This document shows, piece by piece, positions 7,036-13,979 of a stretch of 14,542 nucleotides of DNA (position 1 is the first letter of the stretch; the number at the start of each line of letters is the position of its first letter). Under the pieces are notes generated by a model. The model ran no database searches. It was not told the DNA's origin and worked only from the letters and a program-made list of their open reading frames with translations. The translations under genes and the position numbers were made by a program. This stretch comes from Rubrobacter sp. Its GTDB lineage: Bacteria; Actinomycetota; Rubrobacteria; Rubrobacterales; Rubrobacteraceae. Location of the stretch: the NCBI GenBank assembly GCA_016781705.1, contig JADDPV010000019.1, positions 1 to 14,542 of the forward strand, read 5' to 3'.

Positions 7036-7350
7036 CTACCAGTCCACGGGCTCGACGAAGATGTGGATGATCCCACCGCACGTCAACCCCACCCCGAAGG
7101 CCTCGTCGTCCGAGATGCCGTAGGAGAGGAGCTTTGGCTCCCCACTCTCCATGGCGCTCATCGCCTCCTCGTAGACCGCGGGCTCCACGCACCCGCCGCT
7201 TACGGACCCCATCACCTGCCCGTCCTCGGAGACAGCCATCGAGGTCCCAGGACCCAAGGGCCCGGATCTCTCGACCTTCACGACCGTGGCGAGGGCAGCC
7301 CGCTTGCCCTCCTCCCGCCAACTCGCGACCTTATCAATTACAGGGTTCAA
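7036..7350 (-). CDS. Stand-alone XdhC_CoxI N-terminal domain protein
   Basis: A 104-residue single-domain protein. It carries the intact XdhC_CoxI signature: REEGKRAALATVVKVERSGP, then GSVSGGCVEPAV with the conserved GGCVE at 52-56, and LTCGGIIHIFVEP with CGG at 91-93. In classical XdhC both cysteine regions are in one chain with the Rossmann domain; here the domain ends at a TAG and the Rossmann half follows as its own gene 2 nt later. The TTG start at 7350 is supported by a strong GAGGAGGT just upstream and by alignment with the family N-terminus. Likely role: Mo-cofactor binding in maturation of the module A and/or module B enzyme, probably as a complex with the downstream protein. The two-gene form looks natural rather than a sequencing error, because each half has a plausible start and stop. 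Confidence 0.85.
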   Translation of the reverse strand: MNPVIDKVASWREEGKRAALATVVKVERSGPLGPGTSMAVSEDGQVMGSVSGGCVEPAVYEEAMSAMESGEPKLLSYGISDDEAFGVGLTCGGIIHIFVEPVDW

Positions 7351-7355
7351 GTCGT

Positions 7356-7363
7356 ACCTCCTC
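7356..7363 (-). promoter_or_regulatory. Ribosome-binding site fixing the TTG start at 7350
   Basis: The minus strand reads GAGGAGGT 5 nt before the TTG at 7350, close to ideal. No ATG in the frame gives a complete domain, so the site decides the start of the XdhC N-domain gene. Confidence 0.75.
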
Positions 7364-7385
7364 TTTTTAGGTTTTCAGGTCTTTG

Positions 7386-7408
7386 CTGATGCCTGTAGCC
7401 TGATGCCT
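7386..7408. repeat. 9-bp direct repeat CTGATGCCT in the coxE-xdhC gap
   Basis: CTGATGCCT occurs at 7386-7394 and 7400-7408 within the 64-nt gap between the coxE stop and the XdhC N-domain start. The gap is visibly more AT-rich than its surroundings and is the widest spacing inside module A. It may be chance or a remnant; no promoter or terminator could be assigned. Confidence 0.35.
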
Positions 7409-7414
7409 TTCATT

Positions 7415-8569
7415 TTATCTGTCGCGCTCCGTGGCGGCGGCGACGGCGCGGGCGAGCTCTTCGAGGGAGTCGAAGTTGTGGCCTGAGAGGAAGACGTCGA
7501 CGTGCGGCAGCGCCGCGGCCATGCCGGCGGCGAGCGGCTTGTAGCCGGGGGCGCTCTTGAGGGGGTTGACCCAGATGACCCTGTAGGCGAGCCTGGCTAT
7601 GCGCTGCATCTGCTCGGCGAGGACCCCGACATCGCCCCTGTCCCAACCGTCGGAGAAGATCACGACTACGGCCCCGCGCGCCATGCCGCGCTGGCCCCAG
7701 CGGTCCACGAACTCCTTGATGGCGTCCCCGAGCCGCGTGCCGCCCGAGATGTCCCTGGCCGCCCCCGCGGTCTGCCTGAGCGCCCTATCCGGGTCTCGGG
7801 TCGCCAACTCTCTCGTGAGCCGGGTTAGCCTGGTCCCGATGGAGAACGCCTCGAGGCGCGCCCCCGGGGACCCCGCCACGCTCGCGTGCATGAACCGCAA
7901 AAGCGCCCGGCTGTAAGGGGCCATCGAGCCTGATACGTCGCAAAGCAACACTACCCGCCGCGGCTGCACCCTGGTCCTGCGAAAGCGGTGCCTGACGGCC
8001 TCCCCGCCGGTGCGCATCGCGCCGCGAAGGGTGCGGCGCGGGTCGTGGCGGCCGCGCGGCGCCGGCTCCAGGCGCCGGCTGCGCCTGAGCGCCCCGGAGA
8101 GCCTCAGGTCGGCGAGCAGGCGCTGCAGCTCGGCGAACTCCTCCTGGGAGTAGAGCGCGAAGTCCTTGCGCCGCAGAACCTCGACGGGGCTGTAGCGGAG
8201 CTTGACGGCGTCCTCGCCGCCTTCGTCTCTCTCGACGGTCTTCTTCGGCGGCATGACGGAGCTCTCGGGCTGCGGTTTAGAGAACCGGACCTTCGGCTTC
8301 GGGCGCGGCTTCGCGCCCCCGCCCGCCTCCCAGAACAGCTCGAAGGCGCGGTCGTAGACCTCGAGGTCCTCGGGCCGGGAGACGAGGGTAAGCCGCCCGG
8401 CCCAGTACACGTCGTCGCGGTGCGAGGCGTCGAGCTCGTCCATCGCGCGGGCGAACTCCACGAGCCGGTCCGTCCCGGCGCGCAGCCCAGCACCCCTCAG
8501 GACGCGCCCGAATGCCACCGCCGCATCCAACATCTTTGGCGCCTGGGGGGGTGCTTCGTTGCCGGCCAT
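7415..8569 (-). CDS. coxE: CoxE-like von Willebrand factor A domain protein
   Basis: 384 residues. The N-terminal ~150 residues match the CoxE family helical region, with a basic, proline-rich linker (KPRPKPKVRFSKPQP, 87-101). The VWA domain covers about residues 200-375. Its MIDAS is complete: DVSGS (211-215), SGGTR (275-279) and SDGWDRGD (306-313). CoxE proteins pair with MoxR-type AAA+ ATPases such as CoxD. In Oligotropha these genes are needed to build the Cu-S-Mo centre of CODH. The ATG at 8569 lies 4 nt after the coxD stop, so the two are co-translated. It is the only gene of module A with an ATG start. No membrane segment is seen; the protein should be cytoplasmic or peripheral. Confidence 0.92.
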   Translation of the reverse strand: MAGNEAPPQAPKMLDAAVAFGRVLRGAGLRAGTDRLVEFARAMDELDASHRDDVYWAGRLTLVSRPEDLEVYDRAFELFWEAGGGAKPRPKPKVRFSKPQPESSVMPPKKTVERDEGGEDAVKLRYSPVEVLRRKDFALYSQEEFAELQRLLADLRLSGALRRSRRLEPAPRGRHDPRRTLRGAMRTGGEAVRHRFRRTRVQPRRVVLLCDVSGSMAPYSRALLRFMHASVAGSPGARLEAFSIGTRLTRLTRELATRDPDRALRQTAGAARDISGGTRLGDAIKEFVDRWGQRGMARGAVVVIFSDGWDRGDVGVLAEQMQRIARLAYRVIWVNPLKSAPGYKPLAAGMAAALPHVDVFLSGHNFDSLEELARAVAAATERDR

Positions 8570-8573
8570 CTCG

Positions 8574-9518
8574 CTAGCCGCCGGCCGCTCCGCCTACCCC
8601 TCCGACGAGGCTGGCGAGGCCGGCGTTGGCCGCCCGCTGCTGGTCCTCGCGGTACTTGAGAACCGAGCCGAGCGTGGCCTCCACGATCTTCTCGTCGAGC
8701 TCTTTGGTGCCAAGGGCCACGAGGGCCTCGGTCCAGTCGAGGGTCTCGGCGACGCCTGGGGGTTTGTAGAGGTCCATGGCGCGCATCCTCTCGGTGGCCG
8801 CGGCGACCTGTCGGGCGAGGCTCTCCTCGGCGTCCGGGACCCTGAGGCGCAGGATCTCGACCTCCCGCTCGAAGCTCGGGTGCTCGATGTAGTGGTAGAG
8901 GCAGCGGCGCTTGAGGGCGTCGTGCACCTCGCGCGTCCTGTTCGAGGTCAGGATGGCGACCGGCGGCCTCTCGGCCCTCACCGTCCCGAGCTCGGGGATG
9001 GTCACCGCGAAGTCCGAGAGTATCTCGAGCAGGAAAGCCTCGAACTCGTCGTCCGAGCGGTCGACCTCGTCTATGAGCAAAACCGGCGGCATCGGGCCGC
9101 GGTGCTCCAGGGCCTGGAGCAAGGGCCGGCTCACCAGAAACTCGCGGTCGTAGAGGTCGCGCTCGACGCGCTCGCGGTCCTCGCCGCCGAAGGCTTCCGC
9201 GGCCCTGATGTGGAGGAGCTGGCGGGCGTAGTCCCACTCGTAGACGGCCTGGTAGACGTCTATGCCCTCGTAGCACTGGAGCCGGATCAGGGGCGTCTCG
9301 AGGATGCGCGAGAGCACCTTGGCGACCTCGGTCTTGCCGACCCCGGCCTCGCCTTCTAGAAAGAGGGGCCTCCCGAGCTTGAGGGCGAGGAAGATGGCGG
9401 TCGCGAGCCCCTCGTCCGCAAGGTAATCTTCCTCCCGCAGCCGCCCGCCGAGCTCGCGGAAATGAGAAACGCCGGGGGGCAGGGCCCCCCGGCGTCCGTC
9501 GCGCGCTCCTTCGCTCAA
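8574..9518 (-). CDS. coxD: CoxD-like MoxR-family AAA+ ATPase
   Basis: 314 residues with an AAA+ core. Walker A is GEAGVGKTE (56-64), Walker B VLLIDEVD (146-153), sensor 1 lies in LTSNRTREV (190-198), and arginine-finger candidates are in ALKRRC (201-206). The lid domain extends to about residue 300, followed by a glycine/alanine-rich tail. CoxD-type chaperones remodel apo-CODH so that sulfur and copper can be added at the Mo site. The start is a TTG at 9518 that overlaps the TGA of the upstream FAD-subunit gene (TTGA, 4 nt), with GAGGAGG about 10 nt upstream. The first ~18 residues are not part of the conserved core, so the exact start is slightly uncertain. With coxE next to it, the pair is the standard MoxR-VWA module. 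Confidence 0.93.
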   Translation of the reverse strand: MSEGARDGRRGALPPGVSHFRELGGRLREEDYLADEGLATAIFLALKLGRPLFLEGEAGVGKTEVAKVLSRILETPLIRLQCYEGIDVYQAVYEWDYARQLLHIRAAEAFGGEDRERVERDLYDREFLVSRPLLQALEHRGPMPPVLLIDEVDRSDDEFEAFLLEILSDFAVTIPELGTVRAERPPVAILTSNRTREVHDALKRRCLYHYIEHPSFEREVEILRLRVPDAEESLARQVAAATERMRAMDLYKPPGVAETLDWTEALVALGTKELDEKIVEATLGSVLKYREDQQRAANAGLASLVGGVGGAAGG

Positions 9519-10363
9519 CGGGAGAGGGCCTCCTCGACGGCCCGCCGGCTCAAGACGCGCGCCAGGTGGCGGCGGTACTCGGCGGAGGCCGCTATATCAG
9601 AGGAGGGGCTCGTGCCCTCGTCGGCCGAGCCCGTAGCCTCGGCCACCGAGGAGGGGTCCGCGCCCGCGAGCGCGCTCTCGGCGGCGGTCGCCCGCAAGGG
9701 GGTCGAGCCCATGTTGGTCAGCCCGATGCGGGCCGAGCTGATGGAGCCGTTCGACCGCTCGACGACGGCGGCGACCCCGACCACGGCCCAGTCCTGGGCG
9801 CGCCGGTTGAACTTCTTGTAGGACCAGCCGGCGCCGTTCAGCTTCGGGACCCGGATCTCCGTCAAGACCTCGTCCGGCTCGAGGACCGTCTGGAGGTAGT
9901 CCTGGAAAAAGTCCCCGGCCGCCACGGTCCGCTCGCCGTTAGACCCCCTCACGGTGAAGGTCGCGTCGAGGGCGAGCAGGGCCGAGGGCAGGTCGGAGGC
10001 CGCATCGCCGTGGCTTACGGAGCCGCCGATGGTCCCGCGGTGCCTGACCGAAGGGTCGCCGACGAGCGAGGCCGTGTAAGCGACGAGGCCACACTGCTCC
10101 TGCAGGGTCTGGTCACGCTCCAGGTCGCACTGGCGGGTCATGGCGCCGATGGCGAGGTGGTCGCCCTCGTCGCGCACGTAGCTCAGGTCGGAGAGGCGCC
10201 CGAGGTCGATGAGGACCGTCGGGGCGGCGAGCCTGAGCTTCATGATGGGGAGCAGGCTGTGGCCGCCGGCGAGGAGCTTGGCCTCCTCGCCGTGCTGGCC
10301 CAGAAGCTCTATGGCGTGGTCTACCGATTCGGCGACCTCGTAGTCGAAAGCGAGGGGGATCAC
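9515..10363 (-). CDS. CoxM-like FAD subunit of form II hydroxylase
   Basis: 282 residues, FAD_binding_5 plus CO_deh_flav_C. FAD motifs are AGGHSLLPIMKLR (32-44) and GTIGGSVSHGDAASDLPS (110-127). It would carry electrons from the small subunit to the respiratory chain or another acceptor. The GTG at 10363 overlaps the TGA of the large-subunit gene (GTGA, 4 nt), with GGAGGTGA 6 nt upstream. The opening PLAFDYEVAESVDHAIELL aligns with the module B CoxM opening. An insert rich in Ser, Ala, Glu and Asp around residues 233-258 (SALAGADPSSVAEATGSADE) is more elaborate than the equivalent part of the module B paralogue. Function follows the large subunit, whose substrate is unknown. Confidence 0.93.
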   Translation of the reverse strand: MIPLAFDYEVAESVDHAIELLGQHGEEAKLLAGGHSLLPIMKLRLAAPTVLIDLGRLSDLSYVRDEGDHLAIGAMTRQCDLERDQTLQEQCGLVAYTASLVGDPSVRHRGTIGGSVSHGDAASDLPSALLALDATFTVRGSNGERTVAAGDFFQDYLQTVLEPDEVLTEIRVPKLNGAGWSYKKFNRRAQDWAVVGVAAVVERSNGSISSARIGLTNMGSTPLRATAAESALAGADPSSVAEATGSADEGTSPSSDIAASAEYRRHLARVLSRRAVEEALSR

Positions 10364-12972
10364 GTGCGGTCACCTCCAGTCGGTGCGTCGGGGTTGGTGC
10401 TTCCCGCTTCGGGGTCCATCGAGGTGGCGCTGTCCGTCGCCTGTGACGGGCGCCCGGAGCGGTCGGCGTCGCGCGTGCCGGGGTCGCGGCCCTGGGAGTC
10501 CTGGATCGCCTGCCACACCTTCCAAGGCGAGGCCGGCATGTCTATGTGGGTTATGCCGTAGGGCGAGAGCGCGTCCACAATGGAGTTGATGACCGCCGGT
10601 GGGGCGCCGATGGTCCCGGCCTCGCCCACACCCTTGACGCCAAGAGCGTTCGAGGGCGAGGGAGTCACGGTCCGCTCCAGGGTGTAGTTGGGGAGCTCGG
10701 GGGCGCCGGGGATCAGGTAGTCGACCATAGATCCCGTGGTGAGGTTGCCGTCCTCGTCGTAGACGGCCTCCTCGTAGAGGGCCTGGGCCACACCCTGGGC
10801 GATGCCGCCGTGCAGCTGCCCGTCCACGATGGTCGGGTTGATGACCGGTCCGCAGTCGTCCACGCCGAAGTAGTCCCGGATCTTGACGAACCCGGTCTCC
10901 GTGTCGACCTCGGTCACGCAGATGTGCGCCCCGAACGGGAAGGTGAAGTTCGGCGGGTCGAAGAAGTACTCCTCCGAGAGCACAGGCTCCATGCCTTCCG
11001 GCAGGTTGTCCGCGAGGTAGGCCGCCCCCGCCACCCGCTGCATCGTGACGTTCTGGTCGGGGGAGCCGACGACGCTGAACGTACCGCCCTCGAACTCGAT
11101 GTCGCCCTCCGCGGCCTCGAGCATGTGCGCCGCTATCTTTTTGGCCTTGTCCACCACTTTCTGGGCCGCCAGGTGGACGGCGACCCCGCCGACGGGGAGG
11201 CTCCTTGAGCCGTAGGTGTCGCGGCCGTAAGGGGCGATGGCCGTGTCGCCGTGCAAGACCTCGACGTCATCAACGTCCACGCCGAGGGCGTCTGCGGCGA
11301 TCTGGGACCAAGAGGTTACGTGTCCCTGACCGTGGGGCGTGGTGCCGGTGATGACCTCGACCTTGCCCGAGGCGAGCATCTGGACCTTGGCCATCTCCCA
11401 GCCGGCGCCGCCGGCGCCTAAGGCCGCGAGCACCTGCGAGGGGGCGAGGCCGCAGATCTCGGTGTAGGTCGAGAACCCGATGCCGAGCTGCACGGGGTCG
11501 CCAGACTCGCGCCGGCGCTGCTGCTCGGCGCGCAAACCCTCGTAGTCGGCGAGCTCGAGCACCCGGTCCAGCGTCATCTGGTAGTTGCCCGAGTCGTACT
11601 GGATGCCGGCCGGCGTCGTCGTCGGCTCGTCGAACGGCTCGTAGAAGTTGCGCCGGCGCACCTCCGCCGGGTCGAGCCCGGTCTCGCGCGCCAGGGCGTC
11701 CATGATGCGCTCGATGGCGAAGGCAGCCTCGGGGCGCCCGGCCCCGCGGTAGGCGTCGGTCGGGGTCTTGTTGGTGAAGACGCCCGTGCACTCGAAGGAG
11801 TAGGCGGGGAAGGTATAGACGCCTGGGTACATGAACGCGCCAAGGAGCGGGATGCCGGGGGTGTTGACCTGGAGGTAGGCGCCCATGTCGGCCAGAAGCT
11901 TCACCCTCATGCCCTGGATCCTGCCCTCAGAGTCCGCGGCCACCTCGATGTCCTGGACCTGGCCGCGACCGTGGATGGTCGCAAGATAATTCTCCGAGCG
12001 GTCCTCGATCCACTTGATCGGCACCCCGAGCTTGCGAGCCAGGACGAGCCCGATGACCTCCTCGGAGTACGCGTTCAACTTGGAGCCAAAACCCCCGCCA
12101 ACGTCCGGCGCCACGATCCTCAAGCGCTGCTCCGGTATGCCGCAGTAGGCCGAGAGCACGGCCTTGAGGATGTGGGGCACCTGCGTGGAGGAGTAGAGCG
12201 TGTACCCGCCGTTTATGGGGTCGGGGTTCGCGACGATGCCCCGCGTCTCGATCGCGTTCGGGATGAGGCGCTGCTGGATGTAGCGCTCCTTGACCGTTAG
12301 GGCGGCGTTCGAGAAGGCGTCCTCTATGTCTCCGGTGTCCAGGTTCCAGGTGTACGCTTCGTTGGACCCTAAGTTCTCGTGCACGAGCGGCGAGCCGCTC
12401 GCCACCGCCTCCTCGAGGTCCGTGACCACGTCCATCGGCTCGTACTCCACGTCTATAAACTCGAGGGCGTCCTGCGCCTTGTAGCGGTCGGTCGCCACTA
12501 CCACGGCGACGATGTCCCCGGCGAAGTTGACCTCGCCGCGGGCGATGGGCCAGTGGTTCGGGACCTTCAGGTCCTCGGTGACGATCCAGGCGACGAACGT
12601 GCGCGTCTTCTCGTCTACCGTCTCCCCGCCCGTGTTGTCGCCAGTCTCGGTGACGCTGGCCCCGCCGTTGCTCCGCTCCTCCAAAGAGAGGTCGTAGCCG
12701 GTGACGGCCGCGGGGTTGGCCTGCGGGTTCTTGTCGTACTCTTCGGCCAGGTCGTCGCCGGTGAAGACGGCGACCACGCCGGGCTGCTCTTTGGCCACCG
12801 AGGTATCGATGCTGGTGATCCTGGCGTGGGCGTAGGGGCTCCTCAGCAGGGTAGCGTGGAGCATCCCGGGCAGCTTGATGTTGTCGGTCCAGTTGGCCCG
12901 CCCCGTTACCAGGGCAGGGTCCTCCTTGCGCGGTACGCCGCCCCCGACGAACTTCTCCGGTGCTTCGGTCAC
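10360..12972 (-). CDS. CoxL-like Mo subunit, form II CODH/hydroxylase family
   Basis: 870 residues, a full xanthine-oxidase-family large subunit. The active-site loop is AYRGAGR (407-413): glycine 410 replaces the copper-ligand cysteine of form I, so it is a form II (BMS-type) protein. Conserved Mo-site elements are present: GGGFGSK (292-298), STQVPH (262-267, with Q264), GTTPHGQGH (543-551), YGSRSLPVGG (587-596) and Glu784 in GVGEAG. Two oddities: an acidic, low-complexity insertion at about 88-128 in the N-terminal domain, and a disordered C-terminal tail of ~45 residues (825-870) rich in D, S, T, P and G. The GTG at 12972 has GGGGAGGAG upstream and gives PRKEDPALVTGRANWTD at the normal place. 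CO oxidation is uncertain for form II; other substrates such as purines, aldehydes or aromatics remain possible. Confidence 0.93.
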   Translation of the reverse strand: MTEAPEKFVGGGVPRKEDPALVTGRANWTDNIKLPGMLHATLLRSPYAHARITSIDTSVAKEQPGVVAVFTGDDLAEEYDKNPQANPAAVTGYDLSLEERSNGGASVTETGDNTGGETVDEKTRTFVAWIVTEDLKVPNHWPIARGEVNFAGDIVAVVVATDRYKAQDALEFIDVEYEPMDVVTDLEEAVASGSPLVHENLGSNEAYTWNLDTGDIEDAFSNAALTVKERYIQQRLIPNAIETRGIVANPDPINGGYTLYSSTQVPHILKAVLSAYCGIPEQRLRIVAPDVGGGFGSKLNAYSEEVIGLVLARKLGVPIKWIEDRSENYLATIHGRGQVQDIEVAADSEGRIQGMRVKLLADMGAYLQVNTPGIPLLGAFMYPGVYTFPAYSFECTGVFTNKTPTDAYRGAGRPEAAFAIERIMDALARETGLDPAEVRRRNFYEPFDEPTTTPAGIQYDSGNYQMTLDRVLELADYEGLRAEQQRRRESGDPVQLGIGFSTYTEICGLAPSQVLAALGAGGAGWEMAKVQMLASGKVEVITGTTPHGQGHVTSWSQIAADALGVDVDDVEVLHGDTAIAPYGRDTYGSRSLPVGGVAVHLAAQKVVDKAKKIAAHMLEAAEGDIEFEGGTFSVVGSPDQNVTMQRVAGAAYLADNLPEGMEPVLSEEYFFDPPNFTFPFGAHICVTEVDTETGFVKIRDYFGVDDCGPVINPTIVDGQLHGGIAQGVAQALYEEAVYDEDGNLTTGSMVDYLIPGAPELPNYTLERTVTPSPSNALGVKGVGEAGTIGAPPAVINSIVDALSPYGITHIDMPASPWKVWQAIQDSQGRDPGTRDADRSGRPSQATDSATSMDPEAGSTNPDAPTGGDRT

Positions 12973-12985
12973 TTGCGCTCCTCCC

Positions 12986-13471
12986 CTAGGACGCCGGTTG
13001 GGCTTGGCCGTTGGAGTGCTGCTGGACGAGCTGGACGGCCTTCACGATGTTCTCGTAGCCCGTGCACCGGCAGAGGTTGCCTTCCAGGCCCTCCCGGATC
13101 TCCTGCTCCGTCGCGTTCGGCTTCTCCTTGAGCAGGCTGATGGAGGCCATGATCATGCCAGGCGTGCAGTACCCGCACTGCAGCCCGTGCGCCTCGTGGA
13201 AGGCCTGCTGCATCGGGTGCCAGAGCCCGTTGTCCATGATGCCCCGGACGGTCGTGACCTCGTGCCCGTCGGCCTGGACCGCCAACACCGTGCAAGACTT
13301 GACGGACTCCCCGTCGAGGTGGACCGTGCAGGCCCCGCAACTGGTGGTGTTGCACCCCGCATGCACGCCCCCTATGCCCAGGTTCTCCCTGAGGTGGTGG
13401 AGCAACAAGAGCCTCGGCTCCACCTCCGCCACGTGGGCGCGCCCGTCTACCGTCATCTGGATCCTACGCAA
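12986..13471 (-). CDS. CoxS-like [2Fe-2S] subunit of form II hydroxylase
   Basis: 161 residues from a TTG at 13471. Eight cluster ligands are present: Cys40, Cys45, Cys48 and Cys60 (GCNTTSCGACTVHLDG) and Cys99, Cys102, Cys134 and Cys136 (QCGYCTPGM, NLCRCTGY). Start choice: the TTG gives RRIQMTVDGRAHVAEVEPR, which aligns with the module B CoxS start (RIQVNVNGEPREADVEPR), yields the same length, and has AAGGAG at 6-nt spacing. The in-frame ATG at 13522 would add 17 residues unlike the family, and the ATG at 13456 would cut the first beta strand. It is the first gene of module A, giving S-L-M order, and ends 13 nt before the large-subunit GTG. Confidence 0.94.
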   Translation of the reverse strand: MRRIQMTVDGRAHVAEVEPRLLLLHHLRENLGIGGVHAGCNTTSCGACTVHLDGESVKSCTVLAVQADGHEVTTVRGIMDNGLWHPMQQAFHEAHGLQCGYCTPGMIMASISLLKEKPNATEQEIREGLEGNLCRCTGYENIVKAVQLVQQHSNGQAQPAS

Positions 13472-13477
13472 CCCTCT

Positions 13478-13483
13478 CTCCTT
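13478..13483 (-). promoter_or_regulatory. Ribosome-binding site supporting the TTG start at 13471
   Basis: AAGGAG on the minus strand, 6 nt before the TTG at 13471. No comparable site precedes the in-frame ATGs at 13522 or 13456, so it decides the start of the module A small subunit. Confidence 0.7.
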
Positions 13484-13643
13484 TCCCTCGCGAGCCCCGA
13501 AGCGACAACCGCCCCTGTGCAAGCCGCCGAAACTTCACGTTCTCTCAGCCAACCCCCGGACACCGTCAACGAGATTACATGCGCCGACTTTTCCCCTTAA
13601 GTACAGCGTTTTCGTCCCCTTTTCCTCTCTCGGAAGTGCGGGC

Positions 13644-13672
13644 AGTGTAGCACAGGTGGTTTTCTTTGTGCA
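13644..13672 (-). promoter_or_regulatory. Candidate sigma-70-type promoter for module A
   Basis: On the minus strand TGCACA (13667-13672, 4 of 6 to TTGACA) is followed after 17 bp by TACACT (13644-13649, 4 of 6 to TATAAT), preceded by TGC that makes an extended -10. Transcription would start near 13637, leaving a leader of about 165 nt before the small-subunit TTG. A lone TGTAAT nearer the gene (13575-13580) is a weaker alternative. Confidence 0.4.
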
Positions 13673-13744
13673 CTTCGCCGGTCGAACTTGGACAGGGGAT
13701 ATGGAATGGTTCGGGGCCGGAGGAAGTGCCCGAGGGCGAACCCA

Positions 13745-13762
13745 TAAAGGAGTGATCCTTTA
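13745..13762. repeat. 18-nt inverted repeat TAAAGGA-GTGA-TCCTTTA
   Basis: Perfect 7-bp arms (13745-13751 and 13756-13762) around GTGA, in the intergenic region between the divergent transcription units. It lies about 70 bp upstream of the module A promoter candidate. AT-rich arms in a GC-rich genome and the symmetric form suggest a dimeric-regulator site. It lacks a T-run, so it is unlikely to be a terminator. Confidence 0.5.
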
Positions 13763-13781
13763 GGACAGGGACACTCTCCGA

Positions 13782-13872
13782 CGGCCCGTCTGATGACACC
13801 GCGGCCCGTCAAACGCAGCTACGCATCTACATGCATCGGGTCGGGCTTACTGGAGGAGGGGTCGGGCCCGTC
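13782..13872. repeat. Direct repeats of GGCCCGTC
   Basis: CGGCCCGTC occurs at 13782-13790 and 13802-13810, exactly 20 bp apart (about two helical turns), and GGCCCGTC again at 13865-13872. Same-face spacing of the first two fits a tandem binding site, but the motif is GC-rich and could recur by chance. Confidence 0.35.
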
Positions 13873-13979
13873 GCGTCCCCGGTCTCTTCGCGTGGGTTCC
13901 GAGCATCGGGACCTTCGGTGGGGCTGTAGAATCCTTGCGCGGTCGGGTAGGCTTCGCACTATGCTGATGGAGGGGATGT

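Larger units (their letters stand above)
13472..13979. other. 508-nt divergent intergenic region between module A and the regulator genes
   Basis: No convincing gene was found on either strand; short open frames here (up to ~74 codons) have no recognisable domain. The region contains a minus-strand promoter candidate (13644-13672), an 18-nt inverted repeat (13745-13762) and three copies of GGCCCGTC (13783, 13803, 13865). On the plus strand TAGAAT at 13927-13932 could be a -10 for the regulator gene, but no matching -35 is visible; TTGCGC (13935-13940) and TATGCT (13960-13965) are a weaker pair at 19-bp spacing. The stretch 13570-13680 is distinctly more AT-rich than the flanking genes, as expected for control sequences. 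Confidence 0.7.

Noticed and set aside
13472..13522. Start of the module A small subunit at the upstream ATG (13522)
   Set aside because: It would add 17 residues not found in CoxS proteins. The TTG at 13471 has a ribosome-binding site and gives the same length and alignment as the other CoxS.
13472..13643. Possible Moco-type riboswitch in the ~165-nt leader of module A
   Set aside because: The position would suit one, but I could not lay out the conserved helices and loops by eye. A covariance-model search with the Moco RNA family would decide it.
13575..13812. Two short minus-strand open frames (74 and 71 codons) in the intergenic region
   Set aside because: No domain, no good ribosome-binding site, mutual overlap in different frames, and coincidence with promoter-like and repeat sequences.
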